Shown: one piece after another, positions 1-9,051 of the stretch | Numbering within the stretch: position 1 is the stretch's first letter | Layout of the letters: each line of letters opens with the position of its first letter | Origin: Smittium mucronatum | Lineage: Eukaryota; Kickxellomycota; Harpellomycetes; Harpellales; Legeriomycetaceae | Direction: 5' to 3' | Assembly: GCA_001953115.1 (NCBI GenBank) | Contig: LSSL01002680.1 | Span: 1-16,313 of the forward strand | Length of the DNA stretch: 16,313 bases | Program-made: the position numbers and the translations under genes | The notes under the pieces: generated by a model | Database searches by the model: none | What the model was told of the DNA's origin: nothing | The model's input: the letters and a program-made list of their open reading frames with translations, nothing else

Positions 1-822
1 TGATCAGATTTTCGAAAATATTTGCAAAAGTGATAAAAAAATCAAAATATTGCCAATTATATCATAAAATTAACAATTTTTTTTAAACAAACAAAATTGA
101 ATTTTCTAAACTGAAAAAAAAAAAAGTTTTTCAACCCATGGAATTCTTAATCCGAATTCCTTTTGCTGTGATAGGCCGATTTCAATTTTTGTTCTTATTT
201 TTTGGTACTTTGTTTTGACATCTATGGAATGGGTTAATAGCCAATTTTCGGCCCTAATAGCAAATTAAGAAAAATACAAATTTTAAACCTGTTTACTTCT
301 GCATTTTGGGTGATAGAAACTGTCAACTACAGAAAAACTAAGAAACTAGGACGTGTCCATAACCCAAATTGCCCCCCCCCCCCCCCAAGTTATTTTCAAA
401 GCAATATACAGCTTTTTTAACAAATAAAAAATAAGTGATTCAATAATTTTTTTGAAGAAATAAAGGGTATAAACATTTATTTTTAACTAGATATTTTTAA
501 AGAGTGTAAAATTCTGTAATATTTAACTTTTTAAACTTAAATTGCGTTTTTTTTTTGGATACGGCTTTTAAGCTGAAGGTCAGAAAGCCGAACTTTTCAT
601 TCCAAGATAAAAATTTCTGCATTTGATGTACTGAGACCTCGGTTATACAAATAGCCTTTTTCGAACAAAACTGAAAAACATATTTAGTGATCCCACTGAA
701 GCGAAAAATTTTATGGTATGCGTTTTTTCAAAACTATATTTTTTGCATTATTTAATGTAAAACTGAAGTTTCTTTAAAATATTGTTATTAATACATAGAA
801 AGCACAGATAAATAAATTGAAA
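1..822 (+). repeat. left TIR of MULE element 1
   Basis: An arm of about 820 bp matching the reverse complement of 2941-3755. By eye I count about 14 substitutions plus one length difference in a C tract (15 C at 372-386 against 7 G at 3376-3382). Nine of the 14 substitutions fall in the inner 160 bp. The arm contains a 7-bp palindrome, GGAATTC-N7-GAATTCC, at 140-160. Homology to the other arm stops abruptly after 822. Confidence 0.95.
140..160. repeat. perfect 7-bp inverted repeat inside the TIR
   Basis: GGAATTC, 7 bp of spacer, GAATTCC; repeated intact in the right arm (about 3596-3616). It is one of the more GC-rich points of the arm and is unchanged in both copies, so it could be a protein-binding site. 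The corresponding place in element 3 does not show it. Confidence 0.5.
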
Positions 823-1216
823 GCTAAGGCTTAGTTGAGGATAAATATTTTTTATAATCGATATGAGCACAACTAGTGGTACAGTATTTTATTATATAAA
901 ATATAAAAAAACACTTATACAGCTTTCTAATAGACTAAGTAATATTTTTGCATATCGATATTATTTAAATGAATTTTAAAACTGGTCTCAAAAATTAAGA
1001 TGGAAGCTTAAAAACCATAAGTTTTGGGATTTATAGAATTTAATATTAATTCATTTAAAAAAATCCGGTTGCTGAAATTTAATATTTTCTATAAAATGTA
1101 CAAATAAAAAAAAAAAAAAGTTTTATTTTTAAAAATCATTAGTGTGAAATATAAATGATTTTAAAAATAAATATACTAGTGTGCTTGAAGTTTTGAGTGG
1201 GAATGAACTATATATA
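823..1216. other. spacer between left TIR and transposase 3' end
   Basis: AT-rich, with no open frame of note. It holds a 14-A run (1106-1119), the hairpin at 1122-1172, and a short inverted pair ATAATCGATATG / CATATCGATATTA (about 854-865 and 951-963). Confidence 0.6.
1122..1172. repeat. hairpin downstream of the MULE transposase relic
   Basis: TTTATTTTTAAAAATCATT and AAATGATTTTAAAAATAAA are reverse complements except for one inserted A, giving a stem of about 18 bp with a loop of roughly 13 nt. It lies about 45 bp past the transposase stop codon, so a role in 3' end formation is conceivable. AT-rich inverted repeats are common here and the role is unproven. Confidence 0.5.
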
Positions 1217-2560
1217 CTAATCATATACATAACTACCACCATAAAGGGTATTTTTTACTGATCCTTTATTTTGGTCGACAATTCCAAAATTTCCACAGCT
1301 TACTATTGAATCGCTTTCAGCTTCACCAAATCTAAGGTATCTTTTTTTTGGTCTTCCAGGGAGCTTCTTTGCCAGTGGGGGTAGTGTATTTTTATCATCT
1401 TTGATTACACTACTGTCCACGGGGAATAAATTTGTTACATCCGCCTTAATTAAAGTGCCTTTTCTGTAAATAAAGCTAATGAATTCTTCGTGATTTAATT
1501 TTAAGATAGATAAAACTTTGCGAAAATTTATACAAGGGATTTTTTTTTCCTCAATATAGCCATATTAAAGTTTTATTTTAATGAAATAAACAGCTCTCTC
1601 TCTCCACTCTTTGATCTCTCTACACTGAATAAATTGTCTTTATATCTTATTAATTCCTAGAAATATATATTTTTTGTAACATTTAATTATATTTTTTAGA
1701 GGTTTTTGATTGTCTATCTCGAGCATCCTTATATTCACAGTAAATTTATTCGAACATTTTTGACATAAATCCGCATATCAAATCAAAATAAGACATTGAT
1801 ATCAATTCATAAATGCGGTTTTTTATTGACTCCGAAGTATTAGATGATAATATCCCATATCTGGTGACAGAAAAATAAGATGATTCCCATTTTTGAAATT
1901 TAATACTTTTCAATTGATTGTAAAAATATTCGTCAAATGAACTTTTATTTTCTATTTTTTTAAAAAAGGGGTTTTTTTTTCGAGATCTCAAACCGATGAT
2001 TATATTTGATTGTTTAGATTCTTACCGAATTTACCTATTAAGTTTCTGTTTAAATGTGCTAAACACCTAGAGTGATTTGCAGGTGGTAGTTTTTCGGATA
2101 TTGCGGGATATATACCTTTTAAATCATCATCAAATACTACCAAATTTGGATTTTTATAAATATAATACTTATTTCTTTTGAAGTTTTTTGTTAATTTTTT
2201 TACCATTCTTTGTTTTCATAATTATAAATCCCGAACTATACTGGGAATTCTACCATTTTCTGACATATATAAAGATATTAGAATCACTCCAAAGTGTCTA
2301 GAACCTAGACGACAGGCGTCCAATGGAATTAAGGTGTTGAGTTTTTGACGTATATATAGCATGGATTTGGGAAAACCGTGAAACTACTAAATCCCCCCTC
2401 TTTGGTTTTAAAATCATAATTCGACCGGAATTAAGCTCTTCTATTTTTTCGAGAATATTTTTTATTTTTTCTGAATTTAGTTTCTTGATCTTTAATCGTA
2501 TCATTTTTATTTTCATCTATTACAAGATGTGCCATAGATTAGTTTATTTTAGATTTACAA
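1217..2560 (-). pseudogene. Mutator-like (MULE) transposase, decayed
   Basis: Read on the minus strand across frames, the MULE motifs appear in the correct order. The first catalytic Asp is in IPLDACRLGSRHFGVIL (Asp codon 2318-2320). The second is in VVFDDDLKGIYPAI (2123-2131), followed by the CxxH motif RCLAHLNRNL (Cys 2063-2065, His 2054-2056). The catalytic Glu is in YGILSSNTSESIKNRI (Glu 1830-1832). A SWIM-like region follows (FSVERSKSGERELF about 1645, then KKIPCINFRKVL about 1540; the expected His of the CxH pair is Asn). The tail holds an AT-hook, PGRPKKR (1340-1360), and one Cys-containing stretch (SCGNFG). Lesions seen: a frameshift near 2335, stops at 2222-2224 and 2216-2218, a frameshift near 1998, a stop at 1746-1748, and a frame change plus a stop (1565-1567) before the SWIM end. 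The longest fragments are 1217-1564, 1746-1991, 2000-2206 and 2298-2516. The N-terminal part upstream of 2516 is not clear. Known role of the family: cut-and-paste transposition through the TIRs. This copy cannot encode an active enzyme. Confidence 0.88.
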
Positions 2561-2940
2561 TTTTTTAAGCAAAAATTTACAAAATCATTGTGAGCTGATT
2601 TTGGGCAGCTTTATTTCGAAAACTTTGCAATAATTTTGACTGATTTTCTTGTAAGTAATCAGCCCGTACTTTAATAAGTATAAATTTGATTGCTGGCTAA
2701 ATGAAAAGCCCCTTTAATTCTTAAATGGAAATTGAAATTATAATAGCTATTTTGAAGATGGAATTTTGCAGAAATTCAAATCTTCGAAGTGTAAATAAAT
2801 TTATACTTTCTAAAATTGTCAATTTTTTTATAATCAGAAAACCCATTGCTTACTCCTTATTTTTAAAGTCTATTTTCATAATTATTAGAATTTATAAAAT
2901 TTTTAGTGATGCAAACACAATATAGATACAATAAATCAAT

Positions 2941-3755
2941 TTCAATTTATTTATCTGTGTTTTATATGTATTAATAACAATATTTTAAAGAGACTTCAGT
3001 TTTACATTAAATAATGCAAAAAATATAGTTTTGAAAAAACGCATACCATAAAACGTTTCGTTTCAGTGGGATCAGTAAATATTTTTTCCAGTTTTGTTCG
3101 AAAAAGGCTATTTGTATAACCGAGGTCTCAGTACATCAAATGCAGAAATTTTTATCTTGGAATGAAAAGTTCGGCTTTCTGACCTTCAGCTTAAAAGCCG
3201 TATCCAAAAAAAAAACGCAATTTAAGTTTAAAAAGTTAAATATTACAGAATTTTACACTCTTTAAAAATATCTAGTTAAAAATAAATGTTTATACCCTTT
3301 ATTTCTTCAAAAAAATTATTGAATCACTTATTTTTTATTTGTTAAAAAAGCTGCATATTGCTTTGAAAAAAACTTGGGGGGGTGCAATTTGGGTTATGGA
3401 CACGTCCTAGTTTCTTAGTTTTTCTGTAGTTGACAGTTTCTATCACCCAAAATGCAGAAGTAAACAGGTTTAAAATTTGTATTTTTCTTAATTTGCTATT
3501 AGGGCCAAAAATTGGCTATTAACCCATTCCATAGATGTCAAAACAAAGTACCAAAAAATAAGAACAAAAATTGAAATCGGCCTATCACAGCAAAAGGAAT
3601 TCGGATTAAGAATTCCATGGGTTGAAAAACTTTTTTTTTTTTCAGTTTAGAAAATTCAATTTTGTTTTTTTAAAAAAAATTGTTAAATTTATGATATAAT
3701 TGGCAATATTTTGATTTTTTTATCACTTTTGCAAATATTTTCGAAAATCTGATCA
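2941..3755 (-). repeat. right TIR of MULE element 1
   Basis: Reverse-complement partner of 1-822, about 98% identical. It ends at CTGATCA, followed by a T run (3756-3761) that may still belong to the terminus, because the related element at 16313 also continues into T. Unique AT-rich sequence begins by about 3762. Confidence 0.95.
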
Positions 3756-3761
3756 TTTTTT

Positions 3762-4150
3762 CAAATGAACCTTTATTAAAAAAAATTTTTTGAAAAGGGT
3801 GATGGAGTAGAGTTACGGAATAGTTTATAAACAGATCTAAGAAGAAATACCCAAAAATTGGAGTATATAGAGTAGAAATTTATTAAATAAATATATATCC
3901 ACATAATATTATTTTAAAAATATTATAAAAAAGCGAATATTAAAAATAGAATACTACCCGAAAATCGGATATTACGGAATTTAAAATGGAATTTAATTTC
4001 AGTTGAGTGTATAAATACTGGACTTGAAAAACCAGCAAGTAAAGTTGTAAATAACTTGTATGAGAAACATTCAAAAAAACCATAGGGAATAAAAAGGAAT
4101 TTTTTTGAATAGTGCGGAATTCAACGATAAAAAAATGTATCAAGAAATAA
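3762..4150. other. unique AT-rich spacer
   Basis: No gene is seen. The minus-strand open frame 3940-4191 is a phenylalanine/leucine-rich reading of A/T runs, overlaps the start of the plus-strand MULE relic, and shows no family motif. Confidence 0.6.
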
Positions 4151-5340
4151 GCTAATATAAAAATAAATAAAAAGAAAGTCATTCCTAGCATTTTTTGTGA
4201 GTTTCAACTCTTTATAACTAGAAGTTTTGTAGAAATTGAATCAAAATACGGATTTATTTTTAGCCAAAGTATTGCTAATTATGATTTAAAAATTAATATA
4301 AATACACAATAAATTTTAGATATTTTGAATAAAATCAAAAAAAATTCATTTAAATATGAACTATAAGCTTTCAGATATTGGAAATCCGGTTTTTTTTTTC
4401 AGTATTTAGTATTTGGATCAAAAATATATACCTATAGTGGTGTGAATTCTACAAAGCAAAAAAATTGAGTCTATTTTATGGGCGATAAACAGCATAAAAT
4501 CTGAAGCCTAAAAATAAAAAAATTGCTTCAAACTTCGATTTGATTATTGCAGATAATGCCAATCAGACATCGTTAAAATTCACCGAATACTGTTCAGGAA
4601 TTTTTCTCAACGATTGCAGGTATCATTGTATGAAAAAAATTATGGATAATCTAAAAGGTTCTGGAAAAAAAATAAAGCCTTTATCTGAAAATAAAAGATG
4701 TTTATTTAAAAAAATTATATGAAATTTATTTTTGAAAAAATGGAAAATGTATCCATATCTGAAAAAAATTCTTGATAAATTGAAAAAAACCATTTTTTGT
4801 GCAATAGAAATTAGTATTAATGCTAGTTCAGTTTTCTCGAAATAATAAAAATTTCTTATAAAGCTTCAATAGAACTATAAAATAGAGTTATCTAAATTAC
4901 AAGAAAAATGATTGCATCGAATCGATAGACAGTTTTATTTTTATACAGAAAGGTATTAGCCTAGCAAAAAAACCAATTTTTTTGAAACCGGTTTATTGAG
5001 AAAATAAAATTCCTGGTGGCTTAAAATTTAAATTATTTACTTTTTTTGAAACCTCAAAGCTCGGAATGTTGATTTTTACTGAGGATTTCTATATAGACGA
5101 AGATTCAATAAAGTTCAAAATATTTATAAGATGATTTTCAGACTTTGATTAAATGGTCCAAGTTTTAACCAATTTATTTATGGTGAATTTAAACTTTCAA
5201 ATTAATTCATATCTCGATATTAAATGAACATTTATACGCTTCGATAAAAAATTCAAGTGTCATCCTAAATGTTATCACTTTAAAAAAAGTTATTTTTGTA
5301 TTATATTTTTTCTCCATCGTTGAAAAAAAGAATCGTTAAA
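4151..5340 (+). pseudogene. second MULE-like transposase relic
   Basis: Not visible as a long ORF; found by reading frames jointly. A 53-codon stop-free stretch (4151-4309, containing FCEFQLFITRSFVEIESKYG) is probably the N-terminal region. Then come KYIPIVV / ILQSKKIESILWAI (about 4422-4500), matching the MULE pattern of a Pro-Ile/Val strand, Lys and an aromatic-rich helix, and FDLIIADNANQTSLKF (second catalytic Asp 4552-4554) with DCRYHCMKKIMDNLK in the Cys/His position (4612-4660). Further on, RNNKNFL-stop-SFNRTIK (about 4841-4885) matches the NN-LESFN-IK catalytic-Glu motif, with TAA at 4859-4861 exactly at the Glu. A Cys cluster (TGT at 5258, 5270 and 5297) in the same frame resembles a SWIM finger. 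The part from about 4840 to 5340 keeps one frame with scattered stops. It differs in motif wording from the transposase of element 1, so it is another lineage. No TIRs were recognised around it. Confidence 0.7.
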
Positions 5341-6779
5341 AATTGCTCTATTTATAAATCTTAGAAAAATGCTTTATATTCTTTAATAAAATTTATTATC
5401 CTGATAAAATATAATTTATACGGTTTATAAAAAATATATAAATTAAATTGTAAATATAAATATAAAAATGGAAGTTTATGTTAATTATTTCCAACCAATT
5501 TATAATAGTATAAATTTATTATATTTTCCCATACTTTTTTAAAAAAGCCTAAAACTTTTCTATAATATGAATTGATATAAATCCAAGTTAAATGTAGTTT
5601 CATATAAAGGTTTTTAAATATGATATACTAGAATAAAATTAGGTTTAACATTGTATCTTCATTATTCAATCACAAATTTACAAAAAAGAAAAAAAATAAT
5701 CTGAATCTGAATGGATATAATGAATAAATATTTAGTTTTTCTTGAAATCAAGCTTTATTTATCAAATTTTTATAGATTGGAAAACTTTAGTTTATTAACA
5801 GAAAAATTATCTTTTGTTAAAATATTGAGGGATTAATTTTGAAAATTGCCAATATATCTAAAAAAATGTAAAATGTGTGTACTACGCTTTAACATATTAA
5901 AAATTGGCGCATTTTGAGACTTATAAATTTATAAAAGAGTCAGATAATAAAAATTCTGGGCTAAATTAATATAGAAATATAAATTTAATCATATTATTAC
6001 TAATCAAATATTCAATTTTGAAAATATGGGTTCTAATATTTCATTTTTTTTAAAAAATATTCATTATAAACCACAAAAACAATTAAATAAACTGGATAGT
6101 TTTTATTTTAAAGATGAAAAATCACATTCAAAAATAGAGTATTAAATTTTTGGAATCATAATAGTTTCGAGAAACTATAGATTTATTAAAAAGCTTAATT
6201 ATATTTATTAATAGACTTTAAAGTATGCATTAATGAACACAGACTATTTTATGCCTTATTTATTTGAGGTTTTTAAAAATTATTTCAGGTTTAAAATAAA
6301 AATCTTTACTTTATTCAACCACAATAAAGTATTATACTTTTAAAATTATTAGATTGAAGGCTTATTAGCTTCAAATTTTAGCATAGTAAAACCAAAATGT
6401 TTTATTCAAGTTAAAATTTGTGTTAGAGTATTTAAATTGGATTATATAAAACAAGTTTTAACCGTATTTGTGTTATATTGGCTTTTTTCTATAGAAAAAT
6501 TTAAAGGGAATTTTATTTTGATATTTACGTGGATTTTGCTTTTTTTAGATGTTTATTATTATTATCGCAAGATTTTTCGCTTTTTCCCTGTTTTCCAGTA
6601 ATTTTAAGTATGAGAATGCATAATACAGACAATATTATGCCAATATTTAAAATATATACAATAATAATGTACTTTTTGTTTTATCTAAAAATTTGAGCGA
6701 ATTTTATTGGCTACAATAGCTGTTTTTTATATAAATTTGGAGATTTTCCATAATTTTAGTAGTGAAATTGTGCTAAAAA
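5341..6779. other. AT-rich region without a recognised gene
   Basis: Low-complexity A/T runs throughout. The only coding-like stretch is a stop-to-stop frame of 82 codons on the plus strand, 6353-6598 (stops at 6350-6352 and 6599-6601), hydrophobic and without an ATG. Nothing else is seen. Confidence 0.55.
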
Positions 6780-6893
6780 TTTAAAAAATAACAGTTGAAG
6801 ATTTTCAAATTGAAAAAATGAGAACTTTACAGTTAAAAAAATTGACATTTTTAATTTACGAAAGTTTTCATTTTTCAATTGGTAATGATCACT
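6780..6893 (+). repeat. left inverted repeat of the Tc1-like element
   Basis: The core TTTAAAAAATAACAGTTG, TTTTCAAATTGAAAAAA, ACTTTACAGT-AAAAAAA and ACATTTTT, then GATCACT, matches the reverse complement of 8295-8403. This arm lacks about 15 nt present in the right arm and has about 20 extra nt before GATCACT. Within it, 6808-6828 and 6861-6880 are themselves inverted copies (loop about 32 nt). Confidence 0.75.
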
Positions 6894-7082
6894 AAAAAAT
6901 ATTTCTTCTAAAATTTGATTATTGAAAAGTTTATATAACTTAAAATTTAATAAACTATGATCTATAACTTTTATTTGCAGATAAATATATAAATATAAAA
7001 AAAATAAACCCAAGTGTGATATAATATATTGAAAATTTACAGATATAAATCCAAAATCTAAAAAAAATGCTATAAAAAGAAA

Positions 7083-8045
7083 TAAATTCCATATTTTTTT
7101 GATAATGGTGCATCAATAAAAGATTATACATATGAGTTTGGAATAAACCACAAAACTTCCAGAAGAATAGCATCTAAACAAAAAAAAAAAAGCAAAATAA
7201 AGTTTTTTTGAATGTGTTTTATGATAAATACGTTTCAAATAGTGGATATATTTATCTAGGCAATACTGAAATTAGTGATATTACTAGGCACCCAAGAAAA
7301 CTTACCGAAGGATTTGGGGCAAAATATATTGTATGATAAGTAGATATCCTGGAATAACACTTAAAAAAATAATATATATTATTTTTTTAAAGTGTGGAAT
7401 ACATATTTCTTTAGCTTCAGTAAATAATGTTTTTAAAAAATCAAAAATAATTGCCAAAAATGGATATAAGCTTACTTATAAAGTAAATCATCCTGAAAAA
7501 GTATCAATAATATTGTGTTAAGAATCATATTTTACCTTTAATTTTCCTGATAAAAATGGTAATTTTATCTTTCTTTAAGATTATGCCTGAAATTTAAATT
7601 TATTAGGAACTCAGGTAAGATTGCTTTCAGGAAAAAGAGCCTCATTCGTTTTGCCTACAAATATAGAAGGTGTGAAATCAATTTCAGCTAGTAATCAAAA
7701 AAAAAAAAAAGAACTCAAAAATGATCACTAACGGAATTTTAACTCGGATAAATTTACTGAATTAATACCCTAAGTTATGGAAAAAGTTGTAGATAACCGT
7801 AACTAAGTGGCTCATATGTAATCATAGACAAAGCGAGAATACACGGAATTCCAAAAACTGGGGAGGTTATAGAAAGATATGGATGTAATTTAAAATACAT
7901 ATCACAATAATATACACGCTTAACCCAGTAAAAAAATGTATTCATTAAGGTGAAGAATATTTTTAAACAAAAATATAGTGACCCCGATAATTCAGGTATT
8001 TTACTAATGGACATAATAAAAGAAAAAATCGAGAGTATTATATAG
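7083..8045 (+). pseudogene. Tc1/mariner (IS630-type) transposase relic
   Basis: Frame by frame the order is that of a Tc1-like transposase. The N-terminal helix-turn-helix is DNGASIKDYTYEFGINHKT (from 7101; stop at 7209). After a frameshift comes KYVSNSGYIYLGNTE...RHPRKLTE (7211-7333), then another frameshift into MISRYPGITLKKI...ISLASVNNVFKKSKI (7333-7518), the second HTH. In the same frame past stops, the first DDE segment is NFIFL-stop-DYA (about 7561-7584) followed by LLSGKRASFVLPTNIEGVKS. After a further frameshift, SYVIIDKARIHGIPKTGEVI holds the second catalytic Asp (7827-7829; the usual Asn after it is Lys). YTRLTQ-stop-KNVFIKVKNIF (7911-7965) is the decayed Y-P-LNPIE-VF-K motif, with Lys in place of the catalytic Glu. 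The frame ends at TAG 8043-8045. At least three frameshifts and about seven stops make it inactive. The 7775-8014 minus-strand ORF is its shadow. Confidence 0.85.
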
Positions 8046-8294
8046 GTAGATAATTTATCAAATGAACAGAAAATTCAGCCTTCTAATTATGGGTATGTAT
8101 CAGTTTAAATTTTATTTATAATAAAGTCATTTTCCTGTATTTATAATTAGATTTACAGTGATATTACACTATCACTTTATTTACTGATTATGTCAAAAAA
8201 TAGGTTCAAAAAAATCAATCTGAGAATTAATTATTATAGATTTGTAATTATGTTACAGGTTAATATATAATTAAATTCTCATTTTAAATTTAAA

Positions 8295-8403
8295 AGTGAT
8301 CACTAAACTTTGAAAAATGTTTATTTTTTTGACTGTAAAGTACTCGTTTTTTCAATTTGAAAACAATCAATTGAGAAATTATCAATTGTTATTTTTTAAA
8401 TTA
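8295..8403 (-). repeat. right inverted repeat of the Tc1-like element
   Basis: Partner of 6780-6893, starting with the perfect palindrome AGTGATCACT (8295-8304) and ending near TTTTTTAAATTAA. An extra segment of about 15 nt around 8365-8380 is missing from the left arm. Confidence 0.75.
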
Positions 8404-8754
8404 ATCGTAAATTTGATTGGAAAATTCTCATCCAATAATTAAAAATTGATTAGTTTTTTGTGATATATGTTCTTTTCTAAATTTAAAGTGCACATTTTTT
8501 CCCGGAAATTATATATGAAAATGAATGGGTATCATTCAAACCTTGAATATATAAATAGTAAAAAATATTTAAAAAATAAAACAAATTAGGAGAACAACTC
8601 GATTGAGGAGTTTATTTTTAAAAGAGGTCAAAATTTTATCATTATTAAAAATAAATCCATATATATATTTAAAAACACAAATTCATTTTCCTATATTCAA
8701 ATTTAAATAACTCCAATAATTTATTTAAACTTTTAAGAAAAACCAAGCCAACCA
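8404..8754. other. AT-rich spacer, no gene seen
   Basis: A/T runs with a few short inverted words. No reading frame with family motifs was recognised on either strand. Confidence 0.5.
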
Positions 8755-9051
8755 TTATTTTAAATGGTGGGATATTATAACATAACTGAATATCAGAAAA
8801 TTTATAAATAATCTCTTACTCAGTAAAATATAAAATTTTTCGTTAGATGTTTCATAAAAAAATATTACCCTCAAAATCATTCCATTTTTTAACCGACTTA
8901 TAGCGTACATGTTGCCAAAATATTTAGATTTTGTATCTTCGGTCACCCATTTATATATAAAAAAGCAGTTTATTTCCATTTGTCTTTTTATTTTATTGCA
9001 GCAGTTTCCGGAAGGAATCCTTTTCAGAAAAATTCGAATTTGAACTCTCAT
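8755..9051 (-). CDS. 98-aa open frame, function unknown (possible gene fragment)
   Basis: This is the longest ATG-to-stop frame in the window. It starts with ATG at 9049-9051 and ends with TAA at 8755-8757. Composition is less monotonous than in the chance frames nearby: three Cys, one Trp, Gly and Pro, and mixed charges. The segment IPSGNCCNKIKRQMEIN then YKWVTEDTKSKY then ISRLKNGM faintly recalls the N-terminal zinc-ribbon part of ISXO2/Merlin-type transposases (C-C, Met, aromatic-Trp, basic, Ser). The Cys pattern is incomplete, however, and no DDE part follows on that strand. It could be a remnant of such a transposase, an unrelated host fragment, or chance. The C-terminal third (FINFLIFSYVIISHH) is hydrophobic. 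Confidence 0.3.
   Translation of the reverse strand: MRVQIRIFLKRIPSGNCCNKIKRQMEINCFFIYKWVTEDTKSKYFGNMYAISRLKNGMILRVIFFYETSNEKFYILLSKRLFINFLIFSYVIISHHLK

Larger units (their letters stand above)
1..3755 (-). mobile_element. MULE DNA transposon with long TIRs and a dead transposase
   Basis: Seen: 1-822 is the reverse complement of 2941-3755, and the roughly 2.1 kb between them carries a decayed Mutator-like transposase on the minus strand. Known: many MULEs combine very long TIRs with a single transposase that has a DDE core, a SWIM zinc finger and basic or zinc-knuckle tails, and they make 8-11 bp target duplications. The left end is cut by the window edge. The repeat opens with TGATCAG at base 1, but the related element at 13811 has five A and one C outside that motif, so a few terminal bases are probably missing here. 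The target duplication therefore cannot be tested. The strand given is that of the transposase. The element is non-autonomous as read. Confidence 0.88.
6780..8403 (+). mobile_element. Tc1/mariner-like transposon, decayed
   Basis: Inverted repeats of about 75-110 bp (6780-6893 and 8295-8403) bracket a Tc1/IS630-type transposase relic at 7083-8045. The overall size of about 1.6 kb is normal for Tc1-like elements. The outer limits are uncertain: weak matching (GATTTTCCA against AATTTTCCA) may carry the repeats out to roughly 6730 and 8440. I could not fix the flanking TA dinucleotides. Confidence 0.75.

Noticed and set aside
2725..2925. 66-codon plus-strand frame next to the right TIR of element 1
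   Set aside because: Ile-rich low-complexity reading on the strand opposite the transposase; no motif, ends at the TIR border.
3940..4191. 83-codon minus-strand frame
   Set aside because: Phe/Leu-rich, with no motif, and overlaps the opening of the plus-strand MULE relic.
6756..7173. Two overlapping minus-strand frames (6756-7013, 6955-7173)
   Set aside because: Phe/Tyr/Ile-rich readings antisense to the Tc1-like inverted repeat and transposase HTH; no family motif.
7775..8014. 79-codon minus-strand frame
   Set aside because: Antisense shadow of the second and third DDE segments of the Tc1-like relic.
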